64,000 nucleotides of DNA. Source: Cyanophora paradoxa (taxonomy: Eukaryota > Glaucocystophyceae > Cyanophorales > Cyanophoraceae). Positions 46,001 to 55,362 of the stretch are shown here, in pieces. Made by a program: the position numbers and the translations under genes. The stretch spans positions 1-64,000 of the forward strand of contig QPMI01000177.1 of the NCBI GenBank assembly GCA_004431415.1, read 5' to 3'. Position 1 is the first letter of the stretch. Each line of letters starts with the position of its first letter. The notes under the pieces were generated by a model that saw nothing but the letters and a program-made list of their open reading frames with translations, had not been told where the DNA came from and ran no database searches.

Positions 46001-49000
46001 AAGCTCAGCTCGCACCGGCAGAACGCGGCGGTGGCGCGGGGCGCGGCGCTGCCGGGGACGGAGGTGCGGGGCGGGCAGGCGGGGACCCTCCTCAAGCTCT
46101 TCGTCACCTACGCCCAGGCACGCCGCCCCTCCATGCGCCCCCCCCGCCCTAGAAGATCCAGCCATATGCGCCCTCCGCCCGCGCGCGCCTCACCCTCGGG
46201 GCCGCCCCTCCCCTCCCCGCCCCGCAGATCCAGGCGATGGCGGTGGACCTCGACCTCTACTGGCCGGGCCCCTTCGTCAACCTCCTCTCCGCCCAGGCCG
46301 TCCGCCCCGCCCCGCCCCGCGCAGCCCCGCGCAGCCAGCGCTACTCTCGTCTCTAGGCGAAGCCGCGCTGACGCGGGGGCTCCGGGCGGGCGGGCGGGCG
46401 GGCGCAGGCGATGTCGGTCTCGATCGAGTCGGTGGCGTCGCTTGACTGCATGCTCGGCCTCGTCGCCCCCGCCCCCTTCCACGACCAGGCCCGCCCTCGT
46501 CTCTCTACTCTTTGCTCTTGCCAAGCGACCCTTTCCAACTCTCGGGCAGGCGTACCCCCTCTCGCCGCTGCTGGCGCCCTACGGCAAGCTCGTCGCGGCG
46601 CTCTGCCTCGTACCCCTCGCCCTCCTCCTCCCCGCCCTCTTCCTCCCCTTCGTCGCCGCCTGGTGGCGCCTGCGCCGCGGGCGCGGCCGAGGCCGAGGCC
46701 GAGGCCGCCCCCGCCGCGGGGGCGCCGGAGAGGCGGGGGAGGCAGGGCCGGAGCCCGGGCCCGAGCCCGAGCCGGAGCCGCCCCGCCCGATCCTGCCCGA
46801 CCTCGTCGACCTCTACGTCGTCGCAGCCATCGTCTGCCTCTTCCTGGTCAGGAAACCCTCTCGGACTCGTTCGTGCCGAGCAAGCTAAGCGGCGCGCCGC
46901 ATGGCAGGTCCATCCGGTGGCGACGCGCCAGATTCTCCGAATCTTCGCATGCGCCCGCCTCGGCGGCCGCACAGTCCTCGTCCAGGACATGCGCGCCCGC
47001 CCGCCCGCCCCCAGCCCTACCATCCAACCAGCCCTCGACAACCTAACCAACGCGGGTGCAGGAGCGTGGCGTGCTGGACGGCGGAGCACTGGCGGTGGGC
47101 GCTGGGCGCGGGGGTACCCGGTGTCCTCCTCGTCGCCCTCGGCATCCCCGCCCTCGCCCTCGCCGTCCGCCCCGCCCCGCCCCGCCCCCGCCCCCTCGCC
47201 CCGTCCCCCGTCCCCGCCCCGCCCTCCCCCCGTCCCCTCCTCACCCCGCCCCCGCCCGCCGGCCGCGCAGCTGCTGCACTGGAACCGGGTGAAGCTGTTC
47301 GGGCCGCAGGCCGACCCCCGCGCCGTCCGCCGCTACGCCTTCCTCTATGCCGTGCGCCCCCTCGATTCGCAGAAGGGGGCGAGCGCGGCATAGGGACCCC
47401 AGCCTAGAGTTCGAAGCCGATCCCAGCTGGATAATTAGGCTTACATCATGCGTGTGCTTGCATTGCGCCGATCCCAGCTTGTAGTTAGGCCGCTCCTAGG
47501 GCGCAGCCTACAATTAGGTCGATCCTAAAGGGATTCGCTAGAGGGATTCGCTGATTCCACGCGCCCCTACAAGCCGCCTCCTTTCCGCGGATTCGCTGCC
47601 CTCTCGCCTCTCTCTAAGCGCCTGACCTCCGCCCGGCCTGCGCGTCTCGCGCAGGGGTACCGGCGCGGCTTCTGGTTCTGGGAGCCGGTCACCCTCGTCC
47701 GCAAAGTCGCCGTGCGCACCCCCCCCCCTTCCCCTCCCCCTCCCCCCCTCCCCCCCCCTCCCCCTGCGCAAAGTCGCCCCGCCCCGCCCGCTCCCGCCCC
47801 GCCCCGCCCGCTCCCGCCCCGCCCGCCCGCGCCCGCCCCGTCCCGCCCGCGCCCGCCCCCACACGAGATCCGGAGCGCCCGGGGCCGGGGGCGCCTCCTC
47901 CTCCTGATTCCCTTAGCGGCTCCCAAGCTAAGCCGGCCCGCTCGGCCCGCCTCTGACGCGGCCGGCCCGGCCCGCCTTCCCCCCCCCCCCCCCCCCCCCC
48001 CCGCAGGTGCTCTTTATGGCGGTGTTTTTTTTCCGCTCGGGCCGCACGCAGTCCCTCCTCGCCCTCGCCGTCCTCGGTCCGCTTTGCTTCGCCTCCGCTC
48101 GGCTTTGCTCGGCTCTGCTCGGCCCTCTCGTCTCGACCCGGCTGCCGCCCGCGCAGGCGTCTTCTTCGCGGCGTCGGCCCGCTTCCTCCCCTTCAACTCC
48201 CGCCTCCTCCAGGCCCGCCCCCGCCCCGCCCCCGCCCGGCCCCGCCCCCGCCCGGCGCTATGAGGCCTAGGCTGAGCGGGCCGCCTCAAGCAATCTTGGA
48301 GCCCCGGACCTTAGCCCTGCCCCCGCCCCCGCCCCCGGCCCCGCCCCAATGCTGAGCGGGCGCCCCTGTAATCAGGCGTACGATCTGGCGGGGATGGGCA
48401 CGAACGCGCTGACGCTCTACCTCGGCCTCTTCTTCTACGCCTCCCCGTGCGCCTCTCGCCGGCCCCAGGCCCCGCCGGCCCGACCCGACCGGATCGGGGA
48501 TCTTTCGGGGCGCCGGCGCCCGCTCCTCCCCCGCCCCGCCCCGCTTAGGCCCCTCCCGATCCGATCAGGCCAGAGAATGATAGGGACGCCCGCCCCCCCC
48601 CCCCCCCCCCCCCCTCCGCCCGGCTGCTCCTAACGCTCACGCGGCGGGCGGGCGGCCTCGCCGGCTCTACTCCTTACGCGGCGCGCGGCGTGCGGCAGGC
48701 GGACGCGGGGAGGCCGTGGGCGGGCGGGCGGCGAACGGGGTGCCGGGGCGGGGCGAGGCGGAGGGCACGCCCGACGAGGCCGCGATCGCGGGCACCCTCT
48801 TCGGCGCCAACCTCGTCCGTCCAATGACCTCTGCCTGCTCGCCGACGCCGGCGGCGTCTAGCGGGCCCCGCTGACCGGCGGCGCAGGCCTTTCTGGCGCT
48901 GACGGCGGTGCTGGCGGTGCGGGAGGCCGCGCCCCACTTCGCCCGCCTCGCCCCGCGGCCCCTCGCGTCCGCCCCGCCCCGCCCGCCCCGGCCCGCCCCT

Positions 49001-49305
49001 CCCGACTTGGTGTGCAGGCGGGCGGTGGCGCGGGCGGGGCGGCGCTGCGGCTGCGCGCGTGGCTCGGCGAGGCGGGGCGCCGCCGGGACTGGGCGCTGAG
49101 CCCCGCGTCGCCTTCAAGACTTCGACGGCGGAGGAAGCACAGGAGGCGGAGGCGGCGCCCAAGGCCCAGGCGGCGGCGCCGGCGACGCCGCAGCCGGGGC
49201 GGGGCCCGCGCGCCTCGCCGGCGCCCGAGCTGCTGCCGGCGGAGCTGCTGCGGGCGTCGCCCACGCCCGGCGAGGAGCTCGCCCTCGAGGAGGCACGCTT
49301 CGCCC

Positions 49306-49345
<40 letters not shown>

Positions 49346-49607
49346 GCCCGCCCCTGTGGCCCTCTCCCCGCCGCCGCCGCCGCCCTCCTCGCCCGGCCCT
49401 CCTCGCGACGGCCGCGGGGGCCTCGGGCGCCGCCGGCTGGCCCCGCTCGGCGTGTACCCCCGCCCCGCGGCCGAGCGGCCCTCGCCGGCGCCCACGGCGA
49501 TCTCCGCGGGCCTGCTGACCCCGGGGCCCGACGAGGGCGCCGAGGGCGGCCCCGGAGCGGGGGGGCGGCCGCCCGCTGTGCCTTCTGAAGAGCTTTTACA
49601 GCGCTAG
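37012..49607 (+). CDS. Giant surface protein: beta-helix ectodomain, EGF-like and Cys-rich modules, multi-pass C-terminus
   Basis: About 60 exons over 12.6 kb. The ATG at 37012 gives an N-terminal signal anchor (FPLLQLIAIALLGALSS). Next come a lectin-like region, an EGF-like module (CPECANGGVCRDGACVCPAG, about 38355-38440) and a pectin-lyase-like entry motif (VSPRGDDAAGDGSYRAPFRT, GGTIYVLPGRYTGWG). Many beta-helix turns follow, of the polymorphic-membrane-protein type (CTFDSNAA, CVFVNNSGGMGGGGLAV, CVFENNIG, GGALSARG; 39000-44000). Then a Cys-rich stalk (CHVCPPGTYSLSDS, CEECPLGGDCAGG, APGYWRPPG, CTVCQPGYGRHHGFGCRR) and about seven membrane segments (45880-48910), with the signature GYRRGFWFWEPVTLVRKVA. 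The tail is Ala/Pro-rich (stop 49605-49607). This family layout is known in algae and other protists. An in-frame stop at 47391 is read as intronic, because the membrane domain continues in the next exon. Confidence 0.75.
42440..42575 (+). repeat. AT-rich duplicated intron segment
   Basis: TTTCTTTGATTTCCC followed by (T/C)AAGTCCTAAGT is present twice (about 42466 and 42501) in an intron of the giant surface-protein gene. This is another AT-rich block with internal direct repeats inside GC-rich sequence. Confidence 0.7.
45308..45585 (+). repeat. AT-rich repeat-bearing intron in the Cys-rich region
   Basis: Units of the form CGAAGACAACAACCTAAG...TGCCCGCATCCA occur at about 45439 and 45497, with a partial third unit at 45362. 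The flanking exons join the Cys motif SACL to GGDASGECSEGYSG in the expected family order, so the block is intronic. Confidence 0.7.
47392..47654 (+). repeat. Intron with repeated CGATCCCAGCT units
   Basis: GCCGATCCCAGCT(T/G)G followed by TAATTAGGC or TAGTTAGGC occurs twice (about 47418 and 47467), with a related GCCTACAATTAGGTCGATCC at 47505. It separates the RRYAFLYA exon from the GYRRGFWFWEP exon of the giant surface-protein gene. Confidence 0.65.
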
Positions 49608-50278
49608 GAACACCCGTTCGAGAGTTATCCGGCCTCCGCCATTGGCCGTTTCAAACTACGCTTCTGCTCAAATATGCATCGATATCGGCTCAATTGATTA
49701 GCTCTCGTAGAGGTTAGCTTTCAATGTTTGGATTCTTGCCTATCTATAACTCTTTAATCGATATCCACTCTTTTGTTCAGTCCGTTCATTTCAGCTCATG
49801 ATCAGTTCATGTTGTCCTGTGGTTGATTGTACTTTGTCGCTTTTCTCCATTCGAGGTATAGTTTAGCTGCTTCTCGCCTAAAGCTAGGCTTTCATCCCAT
49901 ATTATATTTTTAGCTTCTACAGAGGTTCAGATTCAGATTTATCCATCCCGTATTCAGATTTCAATTCGCTTTTTTCGCGGTCAATTCGCCACGTGCGCCG
50001 AAATCTGTCTGCAGCTGACTCATGATAATTGCACGTGACTGCTCCCCGCTGATCATGATCAGAGCCCGCGTCCCTCCACTGTACATGTGCATGCCCCCGC
50101 CGCGGACGCGGCGGTCCAACGCTTGCCCAAGATTCCAAAAATCATCATTTGCAAAAAGAGGTTTGGGACCAACGCTACCGTGCATCATTTGCAAAAAGAG
50201 GTTTGGGACCAGAAAATCGAAACAGATCTAAAATAAGCTAAGCTGACGGAGTAGTAGGGTTCGCGTTCCAATTCGCGC
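49608..50278. other. Convergent intergenic region with direct repeat
   Basis: AT-rich 3' flanks of the giant surface-protein gene and of F-box paralogue B. ATCATTTGCAAAAAGAGGTT (continuing TGGGACCA) is present twice, about 42 bases apart, at 50141 and 50183. No gene is seen. Confidence 0.65.
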
Positions 50279-53200
50279 TTAAGAGGAAGCGTAGCCAGTC
50301 GAACGGCAGCTGGAATTTGATTTCGCATTCGAGGCTTCAGCGGAGTGCGCCGGTACCGGTACCGGCCGCGGCTGCGCAGGCGCAGCCACGCCGGCGAAGA
50401 CGAGGCGCGTGTCCCTCAGCATGAACCGCAGGTGCCCGCGCCCCACGAAACCGAGTCTCTTCGCAGCCGTCTCCGTGACCTGCTCAAGTCCGTTGGATCA
50501 AATTCCACTTGGCCGCGGACCGCGAGCCTAGAATAAAAGTAAAAATGATATCGCCCGCCTTCAGTTTGCTGAGATGTAGGGAGCTGAGCGACGAGACTGC
50601 TCCGGGGTCCGTGAAGATGGGGAGGGGAGAATCGACCTCCAGGACGTCGAGCGACGGCGCGTCCGACACAAGGCGCTGTGCGGCACGACGTGAGAATTCA
50701 GGAAATTCGAAATCGAACATGAACGAGGGAGTCGAGCACTGCGTGCACCCCGGCTGCGGAATGTCAGCGAGCACGCGCGAAGTGCGTGTACCGTTGCGCG
50801 TGACTATGGCCGAGGCGTGAATTTTGCAGCTGCAGAGGTTGGGCCAGACGAGGCTCGTCGCGGCGAGTCTCTTGAACGCCTCCACGCAGAGACGAAGGTT
50901 GGCGTGCTGTGCAAACAATGCAAACATGCTTAAGAGGCAGATCACTAGGGGCCCGGCCGCGTTTGGCGCGCCGGGGGTGCAAGGGGGGAATCGGGATCTA
51001 ATGAAAGAGTAGTAGTGGCACGAACATGCACGGGGCAGATGTAGATCGACCCCGGCCCAGAGCGCGCGGCAGGTTGAAGTAGTAAAGATAGACACAAGGG
51101 TCCGGCCGAGTCGCTGGAAACAGCGGCGCGTGGGGAGGGGGGCAACCCCCTCCCTGCCTGGCCGGACCTATCCGAGCAAATTTTTTTTTTAGTAAAGATA
51201 GACACAGATTATATATGATTGAAAAGAATAGAAAAGGGCTCAGCGGCTGATATGCAGACGCTGCGATCTAACCGAATAAAGAAAAGCCTGAATGAAAGGC
51301 CAGATTCAGCGCACTGTATATGAAAGGTTGTTCTGGAGCGGAAAAACGCTGTCGAGCATGGGGGTGAGCGGCAGCCAGCGGCGCCGGTCCTGAAGAGAGC
51401 CGTCTTGCGAGAGCATGGTGAGGCGGCCCGCCGCCTCGAGCGCCCGCAGAGCCACGCGGCTGGCGCGCTGCTCGCTCCCGCCGCGCATCTGGTAGACAAG
51501 ATCTTGAATTCGCGAGCAGAGGCTGCGACATCTGGCGGCTGCGAGCAGAGGCTGGATCGCAAGGAAAAGCTACGCGGTACGGGCCAATCCGGCCCACGGG
51601 CTGCGCTTGCTTCGGTGCACGTGCTGCGGTGCAAGCTTGATGCCGCAGTGCAGTCAAAAGTAGTCCAGGCGGCACGGGTACCGTGCGGCGTACGCGGCGC
51701 ACTGCGAGGGAGAATTTTTAAGTAATTCCGTGCGGCGTACGCGGCGCAGTGCGAGGAAGTGGAAATCTAGAGGAGATCGAGCAAGACAGGCTAGGGAGAA
51801 GTGGTTCCATGCAGAACCGCGGAAGGAATTCGAAGACCGGAATGAGAGAGAAGTTGGTTTCCAGGCTTCAAGTCGAGGAAAACTGGCCTTCGCTAGAACC
51901 GCGGAATTCGAAGGAATTCGAAGACCGGAATGAGAGAGAAGTTGGTTTCCATGCTTCAAGTCGAGGAAAACTGGTCTTCGCTAGAACCGCGGAAGGAATT
52001 CGAAGACCGGAATGAGAGAGAAGTTGGTTTCCATGCTTCAAGTCGAGGAAAACTGGTCTTCGCCCTCGAAAACCTTTTTTTGCATGGACGGCCGCAGCGA
52101 CAAACACGTGTCGCTCCCACCGAATTTCGGCACATTTTTGTTGCAAACTGGACCTCGAAAACGGCCTCATAGAAAACTTTTGGCTGAAGCGAGGGAACGG
52201 GAAGCAAGGGGGGGAAGACCTTCGGTCTTCTTTTCCCCCCTTGCAATTAATATTTGGATCAGCCATAGTATAAGTCTACTGATTATAAAGGCGTGCACGA
52301 CTCGCAATCGCATGTCCCACCTCGAGAGACTCGTGGCTGGCGAGGGCGGTCATCAGCTTGGCATCGACAATCATCCTCTCGTCGGCAAGCGTGAGAGAGC
52401 GCAGCGACTGTAATTGGGACAAGACCGAAAAGTCAATGTTAAAGACGTCCTTCCTCACGGAAATCGTCGTGTGCTCGAGAAGAGGCATGCTGTTGAGGAA
52501 GCCCAGCCAGCCCAGCGAAAACAATGGATCGAGGACTGCCATGCAATGCGCACGTGCAAGTGCACGCCATGTATACGTATACGTAATTAAAGAACAGCAT
52601 TGCATGATGTATCGTGTACAAGATATAAACGGCTCACCTCGAAGCTTCGTCAAGGCGCCCAGCGACCGAAGAGCGACTTCGCTTGCCGTCGGCCAAAGCT
52701 GCCCGCCGTGAACTGCCGACCGACAGGAAAGCTGCAGGCGTTCCAGCAAGGTGAACTTCGACGCCGCCACGATTGCTGCCGTGAGGTCATCCCGCTCGCG
52801 ATCGTCGGCCAAAACCGCTCTGAATGAGAGCGCCCGAAGGGTGGAAGCGAGCGGGGCCAGGCCTTCCAGAACAGATGCATGGAGGGGAATGTCCAGATCG
52901 AGAGCCTGATCATGATCATATGCATGAGCTCGAGTTCATGATCAGAAAATCATATGGCCAATTGTACTAGTACGACGGTAATTATAAGCTAAAGCTAAGC
53001 TGAACATGACGCACCTCGAGTTTCGAGAGGAACTGGATGGATGCGAGCGGCTTTCGAAGAATGGACTTGGTGCAATGCGATGAAGCCCATGGCCAAACCG
53101 TAGATTTGAGGCCGATGTGCAGGCTGCGGAGGCTGCCGAGTTTTTTGACGGCCCCCACTCCAGAAAGTTTAACGCCTGTCGCAGCTGCATCGTCGAAGGA

Positions 53201-53614
53201 AACGTACAGCTCCTCCAAATGCTGTCGGAATGCTGAGAAGAGGCGCCCGTAGCCCGCCTGGCTGATGCTGCCGCCCTCTAGAGAGATGCACCGCACGGCC
53301 TTCCGCGCCTTCCACGGCAGCTTCGCCAGCGCATCTACCGCCGCGTCGTTCGGATCCCGCAAAGCCACTCGGTCCCACAGGCCGAGGCTGCCGTCGTTCA
53401 CGATCCGCCGGAACCGCCGGCAGACCGATTTCAGCTTCACGAGCTTGTCCGGCTGCCCGTCCGGCTTGCAATCGATATTGCCGTCGTGTGGGTCGAGAGG
53501 CGACATCCGCCTGCAAACTGGCTTGAAAATCCGGGCCCCCCGCGTGGCCAGGAACAGCATGCGGCCCAGTACTTCGTCTGGCAGCACATCCAGCGGGCTG
53601 CCGCCGGCCATCAT
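50279..53614 (-). CDS. F-box / LRR-like protein, paralogue B
   Basis: Same layout as paralogue A. Exon 1 is 53614-53015 (MMAGGSPLDVLPDEVLGRML, VKLKSVCRRFRRIVNDGSL), exon 2 is 52905-52638 (LDLDIPLHASVLEGL, SKFTLLERLQLS) and exon 3 is 52535-52321 (LGWLGFLNSMPLLEHTTISV, LQSLRSLTLADERM). Exon 4 begins near 50911 (LCVEAFKRLAATSLVWPNL), followed by APSLDVLEVDSPLPIF, and a last exon (VTETAAKRLGFVGRGHLRF) ends with TAA at 50279-50281. The ATG at 53614 is chosen because the codon at 53626 is GTG. Between exons 3 and 4 lie about 1.4 kb of repeats, including a copy of a sequence also present near 63 kb. Whether this large intron is still spliced, or the gene is broken, cannot be told. Confidence 0.65.
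50949..51416 (-). repeat. Dispersed repeat copy 1 (inverted relative to 62822-63305)
   Basis: The reverse complement of this stretch matches 62822-63305 over several hundred bases. Shared pieces include CTCGCAAGACGG, GACCGGCGCCGCTGGCTGCC, CAGCGTTTTTCCGCTCCAGA, CATATACAGTGCGCTGAATC and GGGCCGGGGTCGATCTA. Copy 1 carries an extra block of about 105 bases (51078-51190) flanked by repeated AGTAAAGATAGACACA. A reading frame RLTMLSQDGSLQDRRRWLPL in copy 1 is partly kept in copy 2 (LSQDGPLQDRRRWLPL), so the repeat may carry a fragment of a real gene. Confidence 0.8.
51827..52075. repeat. Tandem repeat, three units of 82-86 bases
   Basis: Units start TTCGAAGACCGGAATGAGAG and run through TTCCATGCTTCAAGTCGAGG to AAAACTGG(T/C)CTTCGC, at about 51830, 51916 and 51998. 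The period is not a multiple of three, so it is not a protein repeat. It sits in the large intron of F-box paralogue B. A nearby pair of GTGCGGCGTACGCGGCGCA copies (51683, 51730) is also duplicated. Confidence 0.85.
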
Positions 53615-54838
53615 AATAGCCTCCACGATCGACGGACCTGTAGGAGACTATTAAATCACGGTCATGCATGCATATCTTCAACTTAGACTTCAAGGCTTTA
53701 AAATAGAAACTGGCAAGCGCAATGGCAAGGTCGATCAATTCGTTGATCAATGGCAGGCGCACCGCGGCCGCTCGCAATCGTGCACATGGGCGCTTCTGCT
53801 ACGTCGCTCTGCGTGCTCGACGCGCCATGCGCGTACACGTTGCCTGCAGCTGTGATTGGAAAAAATCGATCGCGAAGTTGAAATTTACAAATTTGCAATT
53901 AATATCGGCGCGTGGGCGCAGGTCAATATTAAATATAATCTCGGGCCCGGGCGCCAACGACGTACGCGCGCCGTCCCGGCCCGCCCGAAAGTCGAAATTC
54001 GAAATCCGCGATCGGAGCATATCATATCTAGAGGGCTGATTACGGAGCACGCGCACCGCTCGCGAAAGCTGCCTCCACTCTGCTGGATATCGATGCGGAG
54101 GCGTGCGTCTCGCATTGCTCGCGCACAAGAACTGCAAGAATCACGCCCGATTGCAATCAGCTCACATCGTCGACCCCTTGATTGCCAAAGCTCACCTTCG
54201 CTGCCGTTTGAATTCGCCGCTGCTCGCGACAGCTTAAGCTTCGCGCTGCTCGAGCTCGAGCTCTCGCGCGCCATTTCGTTTGGGGGATTGAGCGGGGTGC
54301 GGGTACGTTGGCATTGGATCATTAGGGGGGGACTGCGGGAAATTATAATTAAGGGAATAATTCGTGGGGGCCAATTGCAAGAATCAAAGGGATTGAATCG
54401 CGACCGCCGCCGGCGCCGGCCGCGGGCCGGCCGCGGCGCGCGCGGGGGAATTTTCTTTCGCAGTTGGCAATATATATAGTCCAGCGTATATACCGTAGTA
54501 CGTAGCTCGCCTTTCGTGACAAGGTATAAGGCTGTTGGGCTGGAGAGGGACCTCCCCCGGTCAACCTCGAGCTCGTTTCACAGCTAAGATCTTGCGGGCC
54601 TTCCGAAGGCATTCGCGAAAAAGCGGTGCGACGGGGCCGGGGAAATCATCATCATGATAAGGATCGGGAGAGAATTCGATCAGGCTCGGTGCACTGCGCA
54701 TGCAGCAGCCTGCCACGGCCGGCCGGTCGGGGACACTGGCGCACAATATGGACACGGGCCCGGGGGCCGGGTTACAGAAGAAGGCTGCCGGGCTCGAGAG
54801 CCACAGCCGGGGCGGCCACGGGAAGGTTTAGCTCTAGG
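53615..54838. other. Intergenic region
   Basis: 1.2 kb of mixed composition between the start of F-box paralogue B (-) and the stop of the RING-Nup98 gene (-). It contains ATATATA and GGCCGCGGGCCGGCCGCGG palindromic pieces (54410-54435) and no convincing coding exon. Confidence 0.5.
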
Positions 54839-54963
54839 TCAGGGGAGCGGGAAGCCGGGGGCCGAGAAGCGCCACTCCAGGGTACGTGGATCGTACGAGA
54901 TGAAGCGAGCACCCCGCTGCGGCAGATATCAGCGAGGAAGAGGATAGGGGGAGTAGCAGAGAA

Positions 54964-54994
<31 letters not shown>

Positions 54995-55362
54995 GCGGGC
55001 GGGGGCCGGCGCACGTTAAGGCAGTAGCGCTCGAGCTCGAAACGGAGCCGCGAGTAATCATTCCTCCGCCGTACCCCTTTAAGCACGACCAGCGCCGGGC
55101 CCGCCAGCGCCGGAGCTGCGCGGCACGATAAATCTCGCAATAACCTAGCAGGGCGGGGCAGGGGGGGGAGGAAGGGCGCACCCGTGGCGGGGTCCACTCG
55201 GACGCTCCGCTGATGGAACTCAACCGCGCCGGGCAGGCAGGCGCCCCGCAGGTCCAGCGGGCCTACCAAAATCGTGAGATAGGGGAAGGGGGCGTGGGGG
55301 GGGGGTACGGGATGAGTGGGCGTACCATCCCACGTGATGCTGCCGCGCTCAGGATGCGAGAC
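54839..55362 (-). other. Nup98-type autoproteolytic (APD) domain
   Basis: Exons 55362-55326, 55262-55182, 55115-about 55017 and 54916-54839, together with the preceding SPAELASVRRFT, read VSHPERGSITWDGPLDLRG, ACLPGAVEFHQRSVRVDPAT, LAGPALVVLKGVRRRN, YSRLRFELERYCLN and RGARFISYDPRTLEWRF followed by SAPGFPLP. This follows the order of the Nup98 APD (GxGSIxFxGxVDL, a VxVYPD-like strand, a VTLxxV-like strand, then GAxFxxYxPETGxWxF). The cleavage site is normally His-Phe/Ser; here it is Arg-Phe-Ser, with only eight residues after Phe. Confidence 0.8.

Noticed and set aside
47391-47400. In-frame stop after SQKGASAA taken as the end of the giant surface-protein gene
   Set aside because: A donor (GTGCGC) precedes it, and the next exon continues the membrane domain with GYRRGFWFWEP in the expected family order.
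51827-52075. CRISPR-like regular repeats
   Set aside because: Units are 82-86 bases and directly adjacent, without distinct spacers, in a eukaryotic intron. It is an ordinary tandem repeat.
53015-53626. GTG codon at 53626 as the start of F-box paralogue B
   Set aside because: Two in-frame ATG codons at 53614 and 53611 directly precede the conserved AGGSPLD motif, as in the paralogues.
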